The notes beneath the pieces are model-generated. The model was not told where the DNA came from, searched no databases, and worked only from the letters and a program-made list of their open reading frames with translations. A stretch of 60,063 bases of DNA, from positions 1 to 60,063 of the forward strand of contig URMH01000012.1 of NCBI GenBank assembly GCA_900549015.1, given 5' to 3'. The first letter of the stretch is position 1, and each line of letters starts with the position of its first letter. This DNA is from an uncultured Blautia sp. (GTDB lineage: Bacteria > Bacillota > Clostridia > Lachnospirales > Lachnospiraceae). Below are positions 25,174 through 33,872 of this stretch, piece after piece. The position numbers and the translations under genes are program-made.

Positions 25174-26451
25174 TTATTTTGGAAGGCGGATAATAAAAGA
25201 AGCGCCGCCGCCTTTTGTGTCTGTGATTTTTAAAGTGCCTTTGTGAAGCTGCACGATTTCCTGGGCAATACAAAGTCCAAGACCGAAATGCTCCTTGTTA
25301 TTTCTTGCATTGTCTGCCCTGTAAAAACGGTGGAAAACAGAAGCCTTCTGTTTGTCAGGGATTCCGGGGCCATTATCCGTTACCGTAAGATAAAAATGTT
25401 TGCTTCCCTCAGAAAGAGAAAGGAATACGTCTTTTCCGGAAGGAACGTAAGAGAGGGCATTGTCAAGGAGAATAGACAGTACCTGGGAAATTCTGGAGCT
25501 GTCGCACTTGCATGTGGGAAGCGTTTCGTCCGGAAGAGAAATATGAAGTCGGAGTTTTTTCTCCTGCATCAGCCGTTCATATTTTTCGAAGGTATCCAGA
25601 AGAAGCGTGTCAAGTTCGCAAGGAGCGGGAAAGATTCTCCAGGAGTGGTTATCTGCATTTGCGATGGAGAGCATATCTCCAATGAGCCGCGACATTCTGT
25701 TTCCCTCATTTTTTATAATGGAAGCAAAGTGCTTCTGTTCCTCGGGGGAAGCCTTTTCCATAGCCTGAATGCTGGAAAGGATAACCGTAAGAGGTGAACG
25801 GAGTTCATGGGAGGCAGAAGCAATAAATTCGGTTTGCTGTTTGTGATTTTCCGAAAGCGGCCGTATCATTTTTCTTGTGAAAAACCAGGAAAAAATAAAA
25901 AGTGCAAATATAGCCAGAACTACAGTGGCGAAAAAGGCAAGGCGCTGATTGACAAGCTGTCGGTTCAGGTCGCTTAAGGAATGAAGGATCACTACGCTTA
26001 AAAAGTTATTTTCCGATTTGGGGATCAGGGCTACGCAGACGTAATAATCCTTCATAGTAAAAAAAGCAGAGTTTGTAAGGCGGGAATTTCGAAAAGCTCC
26101 GAATAAATCAAGTCCTTCCTGTTTTAAGGCAAGTTCCTCTGCCTTTTCAAAGGCGGTCTGTTCCTCTTCTGTGAGATGAAGCTTGTCAAAGAAGAGAGGC
26201 TTGCGGTTATCGGCTAGCTTAATAGAAAGACCGTAGTTGCTTTGCGTTTTCTGAAGCCAGGAATGAGAAAGGGTTGTCTGTGTCTCCAGATAGGAAATAC
26301 ATGCCTGCGCATTCTGGGAAAAAGTCGTATAGCTGTTTTGTTTTGTGCCGTTTTCTGCAATAAAAAGACAGACAAGCGTCATAAGAATTAAAATCCCGCC
26401 TGTAACTGCGGCAGAAAAAAGCGTCATCTGTGTGTGAAGTTTTCGAAACAT
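25174..26451 (-). CDS. Sensor histidine kinase
   Basis: This 425-residue membrane kinase has TM1 (residues about 10-32), an extracytoplasmic sensor loop (33-172), TM2 (173-193), HAMP-like linker, HisKA with the phospho-accepting H215 in SHELRSP, and HATPase motifs N, G1 (DNGPGIPD), F and G2 (GLGLC). It belongs to the OmpR-partner class. It pairs with the response regulator at 29011-29688; the two genes are separated by the lipoprotein gene 26577-28940. Its promoter carries the shared regulatory motif, so it is probably autoregulated. Confidence 0.92.
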   Translation of the reverse strand: MFRKLHTQMTLFSAAVTGGILILMTLVCLFIAENGTKQNSYTTFSQNAQACISYLETQTTLSHSWLQKTQSNYGLSIKLADNRKPLFFDKLHLTEEEQTAFEKAEELALKQEGLDLFGAFRNSRLTNSAFFTMKDYYVCVALIPKSENNFLSVVILHSLSDLNRQLVNQRLAFFATVVLAIFALFIFSWFFTRKMIRPLSENHKQQTEFIASASHELRSPLTVILSSIQAMEKASPEEQKHFASIIKNEGNRMSRLIGDMLSIANADNHSWRIFPAPCELDTLLLDTFEKYERLMQEKKLRLHISLPDETLPTCKCDSSRISQVLSILLDNALSYVPSGKDVFLSLSEGSKHFYLTVTDNGPGIPDKQKASVFHRFYRADNARNNKEHFGLGLCIAQEIVQLHKGTLKITDTKGGGASFIIRLPK

Positions 26452-26480
26452 AGGATTCTCCTTTCTGAAACAGTAAAACT

Positions 26481-26548
26481 ATCATAACACAGATTTCTAA
26501 AAAAAGTCTCTAAGATTAGAGGTTTTTTAGAGAAAACCCTGTTAAGGT
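26481..26548. promoter_or_regulatory. Divergent promoter region with tandem response-regulator sites (site 1)
   Basis: Plus strand (toward 26577): TTAGAGG (26516-26522), N4, TTAGAGA (26527-26533), N6, TGTTAAGGT (26540-26548). Minus strand (toward the kinase): TTAGAGA (26513-26507), N4, TTTTAGA (26502-26496), N6, TGTTATGAT (26489-26481). Each promoter is an extended -10 with two direct half-sites 11 bp apart covering the -35, the layout of OmpR/PhoB-type activation. Confidence 0.72.
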
Positions 26549-26576
26549 AGTAGCATCAACAAAAAGGAGGTTACAC

Positions 26577-28940
26577 ATGAGCTGGTATCATAAACATAAA
26601 AGAAATTTCGCTGCAGCAATGGGTGTCTGTGTTGCAGTGGGGAGCATCGCCGGTTTTACAGGCTGTGGAAAGGAGGCAGTTTCTTCTTCCAAATCTGACG
26701 AAAACGGAAAAAAGGCTTCAGAAGAAAAAGCAATGGGGAGATACCTGGAGGAGGAGCTTGCTGTTCCGGAAGGGTGTTCGCAGATTATAGCAATGGAACT
26801 GCTGGAAAATGGAACAATGCGTCTTGTGTATTTTACAGAAGATGGCGTGCAGGTGAGTGATTCCAAAGACAAGGGAAAAACATGGGAGACACCCAAAAGT
26901 ATGCGGGAGATGGCAAAGGCGGACGACAGCTTGGAGTTTGGCTCTTCCGTGGCAATCGCAAAAGACGGAGGAATTTTCACCACATTTCTGGAAATGCAGG
27001 ATGAAGAAAATTATGTCCTTCATTATTTTTATATTTCTCCAACGGGAGAAGCAAAGGAACTGGATTTAAACGAGACAATGGACGGGTATATTTTCCGCTG
27101 TGTTTTTTCAGATAAGGGAAATCTTCTGTTATCTTCCAGTAACGGAGTTCAGGAAATAAACCCTCAGGACGGCAGTGTAATTCATACTTACGATGAGGGA
27201 AGCGTAGTTTCCATATTTGACACAGTGGGAAGTAGGCTGATTTCCGTTGTGGATACAGAAATCCATTATTACGATATGGAAACAGGAAAGCCTCTGGAGG
27301 AAGAGGAGGTCCTGACAAAAGAAATCTCTTCCAATCCGGATAATTTGCAGATGACAGGAGTGGGCATCAATAATCTTCTATTTATTGATGGAGATGAAAA
27401 GGACAGCCTTTTCTATGTAAGTCATGACGGAATTTACAGATATGCTTTCGGAGGAAGCGTTGTGGAGCAGGTGGCAGACGGAAAATTAAATTCCCTCAGT
27501 TCTCCGGCCATAGCGTTCACGGATATGGCAAGGGATAAGGATGGAGCATTTTATCTGGCGGTTTCCGATGTGAGCCAGAGCGACCCTGTAGGAAGAATCT
27601 GCAAGTATGTGTACTCAAAAGACACACCGGCTGTCCCAGATACAGAGCTTACCGTATATTCTCTTACAGACGATGACTTCCTGCGTCAGGCAGCAGCAGC
27701 CTTCCAGAAAAAATATCCGGATATTTACCTGAATCTGGAAATCGGTATGACAGGAGAGGACGCAGTAACGGAAACAGACGCTTTAAAAGCCTTAAATACA
27801 GAAATTATGGCTGGAAAAGGACCGGACATTCTTCTTATGGACGGCATTGCAGCAGATACGTATATTGAGAAGGGAATGCTTGAAGATTTAAGCGGGATTT
27901 TAAAAGATGCAGATATTCTGGAAAATATTATAGAACCTTATAAAGACGGAGAGGGAAAGATATATCAGATGCCTGTAAAATTCGGCATTCCGTATATGCA
28001 GGGAAAGAAAGAATATGTGGACGCGATTTCCGATCTGACTTCTATGGCAGATACCATAGAATCACATAAAGAAGAGTATACGAAAGATACGCTTCCATTT
28101 TCAAGCTCTTATAGTCCGTATATGCTGTTAAAAGGTCTTGCGGCAGTGAATATGTCTGCATGGGTAAATGAAGACGGAACGTTAAATCAGGCGGCAGTAC
28201 AGGAATTTTTAGAGCAGACAAACCGGATTTATCAGAGTGCGAAAACGCCGGCAGAGGAGCTTCTTGCTTCTTTCGGAACAACGGTGGAAGAGATGGAAGA
28301 AGCCAATGAAGTCAGAAATCTTTATTCGGAATTTGGCGCTGTCTTCTCTAAGTTTGGAGTGGGAGGTCTGGATTTGATTTTAGGAAGCAACATTCTGGGA
28401 ACAGGAGGCGTCTATTCCCCTTCTGACCTGCGTTCCATTTATTCTGTAGAACAGCAGGGCGACGGTATTTCAGGAAAACTCTGGAACGGTCAGACAAAAG
28501 ATGCCTTTATTCCTCAGAAGATTGTGGGAATCAGCGCCAAATCCTTAGAAAAAGAGGCGGCAGAAAAATTCGTAAGCTATTTATTCAGCGACGAAGGACA
28601 GCGAGTGGGATCGTCCAACGGCCTTCCTGTAAGAAAATCTGTTTATGGGGACGTATCGTACTGGTTTGGAAATGCAAAAGAGGGCGATGTGACTTCTGTT
28701 ACAAGCAGCTACAACAATCAGACAGGAGAGAGCATAGAAGTAAGTATAGTACAGCCGGGCGAAAGCGTGATCAGAGAAATGCAGGAACTTGGAAAGACGC
28801 TGACCACACCGGTGAAAGAAAACCGCATGATTTTAAGTGCTGTTCTTGATGCAGGAGCTTCTTATATAAAAGGAGAGATTTCTGTAGAAGAGGCAGTAGA
28901 AAAAGCAGTGTCACAGGTGAATCTGTACTTATCAGAATAA
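26577..28940 (+). CDS. Lipoprotein fusing a beta-propeller-like sensor and an ABC solute-binding domain
   Basis: This 787-residue protein has a lipobox GFTGC with Cys30 lipidated. Residues about 60-350 form repeats with alternating beta strands and Asp-box-like elements (VSDSKDKGKTWETPKS), similar to BNR/WD propellers. From about 355 (TELTVYSLTDDDFLRQAAAAF) to the end it is a family 1-type sugar-binding protein, including KGPDILLMDG, KSLEKEAAEKFVSYLFSDEGQ and NGLPVRKS. Ordinary binding proteins are about 430 residues. It lies between the kinase and response regulator genes and is the likely receptor for the permeases at 29832-31515. AAAGGAGG precedes ATG 26577. Confidence 0.8.
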   Translation: MSWYHKHKRNFAAAMGVCVAVGSIAGFTGCGKEAVSSSKSDENGKKASEEKAMGRYLEEELAVPEGCSQIIAMELLENGTMRLVYFTEDGVQVSDSKDKGKTWETPKSMREMAKADDSLEFGSSVAIAKDGGIFTTFLEMQDEENYVLHYFYISPTGEAKELDLNETMDGYIFRCVFSDKGNLLLSSSNGVQEINPQDGSVIHTYDEGSVVSIFDTVGSRLISVVDTEIHYYDMETGKPLEEEEVLTKEISSNPDNLQMTGVGINNLLFIDGDEKDSLFYVSHDGIYRYAFGGSVVEQVADGKLNSLSSPAIAFTDMARDKDGAFYLAVSDVSQSDPVGRICKYVYSKDTPAVPDTELTVYSLTDDDFLRQAAAAFQKKYPDIYLNLEIGMTGEDAVTETDALKALNTEIMAGKGPDILLMDGIAADTYIEKGMLEDLSGILKDADILENIIEPYKDGEGKIYQMPVKFGIPYMQGKKEYVDAISDLTSMADTIESHKEEYTKDTLPFSSSYSPYMLLKGLAAVNMSAWVNEDGTLNQAAVQEFLEQTNRIYQSAKTPAEELLASFGTTVEEMEEANEVRNLYSEFGAVFSKFGVGGLDLILGSNILGTGGVYSPSDLRSIYSVEQQGDGISGKLWNGQTKDAFIPQKIVGISAKSLEKEAAEKFVSYLFSDEGQRVGSSNGLPVRKSVYGDVSYWFGNAKEGDVTSVTSSYNNQTGESIEVSIVQPGESVIREMQELGKTLTTPVKENRMILSAVLDAGASYIKGEISVEEAVEKAVSQVNLYLSE

Positions 28941-28953
28941 AAAGCAGAAAAGA

Positions 28954-29002
28954 AAAAGCGGGTCCGTTTTCCATGAGATAAATGGAAAACGAACCCGCTT
29001 TT
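28954..29002. terminator. Strong bidirectional terminator
   Basis: Arms 28954-28974 and 28982-29002 pair over 21 bp with one mismatch, ending AAAA/TTTT. It separates the lipoprotein gene from the convergent regulator gene. Confidence 0.88.
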
Positions 29003-29010
29003 ATCGTGGA

Positions 29011-29688
29011 TCAGTGAAATACTTCCATACAGTAGCCAACGCCACGGACTGTTTTTAAATTGAGTACACTGCCTACAGATTTCAGGCGGCGTCTTAAAAA
29101 GTGGATATAATTATCAAGATTTCCGTCCTCCACATTGCTGTCCAAACCCCATACACGGTTTAAAAGAACAGTTCGTGTAAGAGTCTGCCCAGGATTTCTT
29201 AAAAAAATTTCCATAAGACTTCCCTCCCGTTTGGAAAGAGTACATTCAGAATCCTCTTTTGACAAAAGATTGCTTTCCGGGTCAAAGGAAACGTCGCCAA
29301 GACGGAGAATGGAGGAATCGTCCCATTTTCCGGGGCGGCGCATAAGGCAGCGGATTCTTGCCAGAAGCTCCTCGAAAGCAAAGGGCTTTACCATATAGTC
29401 GTCTGCCCCGCATTCCAGACCGCAGACCTTATCGCTTAATTCCCCAAGCGCAGTGAGAAAAATAACAGGCGTGGTAACATGGGAACGTCTTGCCTCTTTT
29501 AATAGGGTCACGCCGTCCATATGGGGGAGCATTCTGTCCAGGATCACAAGGTCATGGCTTTTTTCCTGCATATAATAAAGACCTTCCTCACCGTCGTGAC
29601 ACAGTTCCACGGCAAAATCTTCTTTTTCAAGCTGAAATTTAATGGCATTTGCAAGCTCTTTGTCATCTTCAATTACTAAAATCTTCAT
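29011..29688 (-). CDS. OmpR-family response regulator
   Basis: This 225-residue regulator has a receiver domain with acidic pair E7-D8-D9, phospho-acceptor D51 (LVILDRMLP), T/K residues (VIFLTA, VKPF), and a winged-helix DNA-binding domain (about 130-225, ending NYIHFLRRRLKSVGSVLNLKTVRGVGYCM). ATG 29688 is the correct start: the longer open frame lacks a receiver-like extension, while MKILVIEDD begins here behind AGGAA. It partners the kinase at 25174 and should bind the tandem sites at 26481-26548 and 29722-29801. Confidence 0.93.
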   Translation of the reverse strand: MKILVIEDDKELANAIKFQLEKEDFAVELCHDGEEGLYYMQEKSHDLVILDRMLPHMDGVTLLKEARRSHVTTPVIFLTALGELSDKVCGLECGADDYMVKPFAFEELLARIRCLMRRPGKWDDSSILRLGDVSFDPESNLLSKEDSECTLSKREGSLMEIFLRNPGQTLTRTVLLNRVWGLDSNVEDGNLDNYIHFLRRRLKSVGSVLNLKTVRGVGYCMEVFH

Positions 29689-29721
29689 ATTCTGTTCCTG
29701 CTTTCTATGTATAGTTTTTTT

Positions 29722-29801
29722 ATTATAACATGGAAATCTTAAAGTTATCTCTAAGAATAGGAAAAGTCTTAGAGAAAAAATAAAGAAACGCCTGTTATAG
29801 T
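29722..29801. promoter_or_regulatory. Divergent promoter region with tandem response-regulator sites (site 2)
   Basis: Plus strand (toward 29832): TTAGAGA (29769-29775), N4, ATAAAGA (29780-29786), N6, TGTTATAGT (29793-29801). Minus strand (toward the regulator): TTAGAGA (29754-29748), N4, TTTAAGA (29743-29737), N6, TGTTATAAT (29730-29722). The distal half-sites form the inverted repeat TCTCTAAGA/TCTTAGAGA. The architecture equals that of site 1. Confidence 0.72.
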
Positions 29802-29831
29802 AGGGATAACAGAAAGAAAGGCGGCAGATAT

Positions 29832-30674
29832 ATGAGAAAAAAATCAGCAAAATGGAAGGGGATTTTCTTTCTTCTTCCCAGTTTTCTGGGAGTGTGTCTC
29901 TTTTGGCTCGTTCCCTACATAGATGTGATCCGGCGCTCCTTTTTCGGAGCGGTAAGCGGAGAGTTTACAGGATTTTCCAATTATGTGACCATATTTCAAA
30001 ATTCGGCGTTTCAGCTTGCGGCAAAAAATACCCTTCGATTTTTTGCAGTGTGCATTCCTCTTCTGGTCTGCCTGTCTCTGGGAGCAGCCATTTTTATATC
30101 AGGGCAGAAGCGCTTCCGGCAGATGACAAAAAGCTTTTTTCTGCTTCCTATGGCAATTCCGGTTGCTTCGGTCGTTCTTTTATGGAAGCTGATGTTTCAT
30201 GATCAGGGACTTTTAAATCATCTTCTTTCCTTTTTTTCCATAGAAGGGCAGGACTTTATGAACACGGAAAGTTCTTTTTATGTACTGGTATTCAGTTACA
30301 TATGGAGAAATCTGGGATATGACATTGTACTGTGGCTTGCGGGGCTTTCCGCGATCAATACTTCTTTGTACGAATCAGCAAGGGTAGACGGAGCGGGAGA
30401 GTGGAAGTGTTTTACAAAAATTACCCTGCCCCTTTTGCTGCCGTCACTTTTTACCATAGTGGTTCTTTCTCTTTTAAACGGGTTTAAGGTATTTCGGGAG
30501 GCGTATCTTGTAGCCGGAGATTATCCACAGGAAAATATGTATCTTCTGCAGCATCTTTTTAATAACTGGTACAGAGATTTATCTCTTGATAAAATGTCTG
30601 CCGCCGCAGTGGTAACAGGAGCCGTAATCCTGATTTTGATTTTATTTCTTCAAAAAGCATGGGAAAAGGAGTGA
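29832..30674 (+). CDS. Sugar-type ABC permease, MalF-like
   Basis: This 280-residue inner-membrane permease has six predicted TM helices and the EAA loop ESARVDGAGEWKCFTKITLPLL (about 177-198) that docks an ABC ATPase. Family CUT1 permeases import oligosaccharides. No ATPase gene is next to it; Firmicutes often share one MsmK-type ATPase. It starts 31 nt after a regulated promoter. GAAAGGCGG lies upstream of ATG 29832. Confidence 0.88.
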   Translation: MRKKSAKWKGIFFLLPSFLGVCLFWLVPYIDVIRRSFFGAVSGEFTGFSNYVTIFQNSAFQLAAKNTLRFFAVCIPLLVCLSLGAAIFISGQKRFRQMTKSFFLLPMAIPVASVVLLWKLMFHDQGLLNHLLSFFSIEGQDFMNTESSFYVLVFSYIWRNLGYDIVLWLAGLSAINTSLYESARVDGAGEWKCFTKITLPLLLPSLFTIVVLSLLNGFKVFREAYLVAGDYPQENMYLLQHLFNNWYRDLSLDKMSAAAVVTGAVILILILFLQKAWEKE

Positions 30675-30678
30675 GAAT

Positions 30679-31515
30679 ATGAAAAAAGCAGGAACCTTTA
30701 TTTGTGTTTGTTTTGCGATTCTTGCGGCGTTTCCGGTATTCTTTCTTGCAGCTGGTTCTCTTATGGGAGCAGGAGAATTAAAAGAACTGCTGCAGCCCGT
30801 TCTCACAGGAGGAGAAGGCTTTGCTTCCTGGAAGCTGTTTCCAAGATACCCGACCCTTCGTTCGTATGTGGAACTCCTTCTGGATTCCCCGGAATTTTTT
30901 GTGATGTTCTGGAATTCTGTAAAGCTTACAGGCGGAATCCTTGTGGGACAGCTTCTTGTGGGTGTGCCCGCAGCCTGGGGATTTGCAAGATTTTCCTTCC
31001 CAGGAAAAAAACTTCTTTTTATTATATATATTGCCCTGATGATGATGCCCTTTCAGGTTATGATGTTAAGCAATTACCTTGTTCTGGACAGTCTGGGGCT
31101 TTTGGATACTCTTACGGGGATTATTCTTCCGGCAGTGTTTTCTACTTTTCCGGTTTTTATTATGTACCGGTTTTTTGAGGGGATTCCGGAAGCGCTTATG
31201 GAGGCGGCAAGACTTGACGGGGCAGGGGAATTTATGCTTTTTATCCGTGTGGGGCTTCCTCTTGGCTCGCCGGGGATCATATCCGCTATGGTTCTTGGTT
31301 TTCTGGAATACTGGAATTTAATAGAACAGCCAATGGCATTTTTAAAGACAAAAAGTCTGTGGCCCCTGTCTTTGTTTCTTCCCAATATCAGCATGGAAAA
31401 AGCCGGGCTTGCCTTTGCGGCATCCGCCGTTGTACTGCTTCCTGCAGTTCTTGTATTTCTGGCAGGGCAGGACTATCTGGAACAGGGGATTATTTCTACA
31501 GCAATTAAGGAGTAA
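30679..31515 (+). CDS. Sugar-type ABC permease, MalG-like
   Basis: This 278-residue permease has six TM helices and the EAA loop EAARLDGAGEFMLFIRVGLPLG (about 174-195). It begins 4 nt after its MalF-like partner ends, so the two are translationally coupled. Together they would form the heterodimeric channel for the solute bound by the lipoprotein at 26577. Confidence 0.88.
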   Translation: MKKAGTFICVCFAILAAFPVFFLAAGSLMGAGELKELLQPVLTGGEGFASWKLFPRYPTLRSYVELLLDSPEFFVMFWNSVKLTGGILVGQLLVGVPAAWGFARFSFPGKKLLFIIYIALMMMPFQVMMLSNYLVLDSLGLLDTLTGIILPAVFSTFPVFIMYRFFEGIPEALMEAARLDGAGEFMLFIRVGLPLGSPGIISAMVLGFLEYWNLIEQPMAFLKTKSLWPLSLFLPNISMEKAGLAFAASAVVLLPAVLVFLAGQDYLEQGIISTAIKE

Positions 31516-31518
31516 GAG

Positions 31519-32961
31519 ATGGATAAACAAAGAAAATTAGTGAAATGGATTGTGATATTTTTTGCGGCGATGCTTGTATTTACCTTTTTGTCAAGAGCGG
31601 CAGATTCTTTAAATGTTGCAAATGTAGATACAAAAAAGATGCAGAATCAGGTGATTGCCCACAATGTAAAAGGAACCGGAAAAGTAGAGGGAACAAAGGA
31701 GCAGGCTGTGTTCGTTCTTGCCGGTCAGAAGGTGGAACAGGTTTTTGCAAAAGAAGGGCAGAATGTAAAAAAAGGAGAAACACTTTTTGTACTGAATCAG
31801 GATACCTTACAGGAGACGATGGAAAAAAAGCAGATGGAAATCGACACTGCAGTAAGAAAAACAGAGGATTTAAAAAGTGCAGATTCTGTAAAGGGGCAAA
31901 AAAAAGAGACGGAAAAAACCAGGGCGCAGCAAAATTATAACGACGCCATAAAATACGGAGATATTAATATGGCAAATGCAAGAATGGAAGTAGACGCGGC
32001 AAAACAGAAGCTTCAGAACTTTTATAATGAAAGAGCGCAGGCACAAAGCACAGCGCCTCAGGGAAATGACAGCCTTTCTGATGGAACAGGGGATCATCTG
32101 GAATCAGGAGAGCGCCAGGAAAACACACAGGGAGGCAATGCAGCAGACGCTTATACAAAGGAACAGGAGATAGCCCTTCAGGAGGAAATACGGGCAAAGG
32201 AAGAGGCGCTCAATCAGGCGATCATCGCAAGAAATAACGAGGTGCGCGAGGCGGAGCGGGCAGTACAGGACGCAGATATGGCAGAGGCAACAGACGGAAG
32301 TCTTGAAAATGCAGAAGCAGAGCTTTCAGCTCTGCAGAAGGAGTCTGGAAAGCTTCAGGCGCTTCTTGAGGCAAAGGGAGAAGTAAAAGCGCCTGTAGAT
32401 GGGGTAATAAAAAGTATGAGCGCTTCCACCGGAAGCCAGACAACGGAGGAGGCTTCTGTGATTCTTTATGAAACAGGAGGAAGTCTTCGTATGACAGGAA
32501 CCATCTATAAAGACGATTTGAAATATGTGGAAATCGGAGGAAAGGCGTCTGTGAAGGGAAGCAGCGGAACGGAAATTCCGGAAGCCCAGATAGAGTCTAT
32601 ATCCGAGGCAGAGGAAGACAAAGACAGCCGCCGGATTTCCATTCTTCTTCCGGAAAACACCCTGTCTGTTGGAGAGACGGCAGAATTTTCCATTACGAGA
32701 GAGGAAGGACCCTTTACTACATGCGTTCCGCTGTCTGCTCTTCGGGAAGAGAATGGAAGAAGCTTTGTGTATGTGACAGATACGGAAAACACCATTCTGG
32801 GAGAACAGCTTGTAGCAAGAAAGGCGGAGGTAACGGTACGGGATAAAAACAATTCCTATGCGGCCCTGGAAGAGGGGAGTCTTTCCAGCGATCAGCAGAT
32901 TATTATAAGCACAGACAGAGAAGTGACGGAGGGCAGTCCTGTCAGACTGCAGGAGTCATGA
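31519..32961 (+). CDS. HlyD/MacA-type adaptor in the importer operon
   Basis: This 480-residue protein has an N-terminal membrane anchor (residues 10-27), a first lipoyl half (about 55-95), a long Gln/Glu/Lys-rich coiled hairpin (about 100-280), a second lipoyl half (VKAPVDGVIKSMSAS), and a beta-barrel. Adaptors normally accompany exporters, so its position after two importer permeases is unusual. It begins 3 nt after the MalG-like stop, and the next gene overlaps its stop codon (ATGA). Confidence 0.82.
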   Translation: MDKQRKLVKWIVIFFAAMLVFTFLSRAADSLNVANVDTKKMQNQVIAHNVKGTGKVEGTKEQAVFVLAGQKVEQVFAKEGQNVKKGETLFVLNQDTLQETMEKKQMEIDTAVRKTEDLKSADSVKGQKKETEKTRAQQNYNDAIKYGDINMANARMEVDAAKQKLQNFYNERAQAQSTAPQGNDSLSDGTGDHLESGERQENTQGGNAADAYTKEQEIALQEEIRAKEEALNQAIIARNNEVREAERAVQDADMAEATDGSLENAEAELSALQKESGKLQALLEAKGEVKAPVDGVIKSMSASTGSQTTEEASVILYETGGSLRMTGTIYKDDLKYVEIGGKASVKGSSGTEIPEAQIESISEAEEDKDSRRISILLPENTLSVGETAEFSITREEGPFTTCVPLSALREENGRSFVYVTDTENTILGEQLVARKAEVTVRDKNNSYAALEEGSLSSDQQIIISTDREVTEGSPVRLQES

Positions 32962-33872
32962 AAGGCAAAAAGACCTCCTTTCAGTTCAGAACAGCAGTGG
33001 GGCTCCTTCTCTGTTTGATGGGGGTGATTTGTCTCTTTTACGGACTTCGCCTTTGTGGGACCTTTCAGAAAAATCCCGCTGCATCTGTATTTTTATCCGG
33101 CGAATATCCGGATAAAGTGCAGGTGGCAGAGATTCTGGAAAAAGAGAGCAGAGCGGAACTTCCCACGGACGTATGTTTTTACTGGGAAGGCGGAATTTCT
33201 GTTTTACAGTCGCAAAAATACGGAACGCAGAGAGAAGCGATGGTATGCGGCCTTTTGGGAGACGCCTCCCTTTATGACAGAAGAGTGCAGGGATTTTCAA
33301 AGGAGGACAGAGAAGGCTGTATTATAGATGAAAAAACATCTTACGCGCTTTTCGGGAGCAGGGAGGCAGTGGGAAGCGAGATTCTTTTAAATGGAAAAAC
33401 ATATATAGTCCGGGATACCATTCCCTGGAAGCAGCCTGCGATACTCATTCGTCCCACAGACAGTAAAAGCCTTTATACGAGAGCCTTTGTGCGGCCGCAG
33501 CAGGGGGAGACAAAGAAAGGCGCCGGGGAGGCGTTTCTTTTAAGAAACGGACTTACCGGGATTTCCGCACAGAGCATGGAGCTTTCGAAAGACTGGATTC
33601 CCGGAAAGTGGTCAGATTTTTCGTTCTGGTCTGAGAAGTGGAAGGAGCTGTCTGAAAGCTTCCAGATGTATCTCATACTTCCAAAAACACCGGAAGAGGC
33701 AGAGAAGATTGTAAAGACAGTGCAGACAGGAGCTGCTTTTCTCGGAACATTGCTGTTGTGCCTTTTGGGAAGAAGCGTTATAATAAAGGGAACGAAAACA
33801 AACGAAGGAGGGCTTTCAAGTGGAGTACCTTGTAAAAAGAATTTCAGAAAAAGAGGAAATAAAAAATTGTGA
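32958..33872 (+). CDS. MacB core-domain-like protein with two membrane segments
   Basis: This 304-residue protein has a TM near residues 12-30, an extracytoplasmic domain (about 35-250) with the MacB_PCD-like pattern SYALFGSREAVGSEILLNGKTYIVRD, and a second TM near 256-275. It lacks the remaining two helices and the ATPase-contact loop of an FtsX permease, so it looks like a truncated or specialised derivative. Partner could be the adaptor just upstream. The ATG overlaps the upstream stop; its C-terminus overlaps the next gene by 53 nt in another frame. Confidence 0.65.
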   Translation: MKGKKTSFQFRTAVGLLLCLMGVICLFYGLRLCGTFQKNPAASVFLSGEYPDKVQVAEILEKESRAELPTDVCFYWEGGISVLQSQKYGTQREAMVCGLLGDASLYDRRVQGFSKEDREGCIIDEKTSYALFGSREAVGSEILLNGKTYIVRDTIPWKQPAILIRPTDSKSLYTRAFVRPQQGETKKGAGEAFLLRNGLTGISAQSMELSKDWIPGKWSDFSFWSEKWKELSESFQMYLILPKTPEEAEKIVKTVQTGAAFLGTLLLCLLGRSVIIKGTKTNEGGLSSGVPCKKNFRKRGNKKL

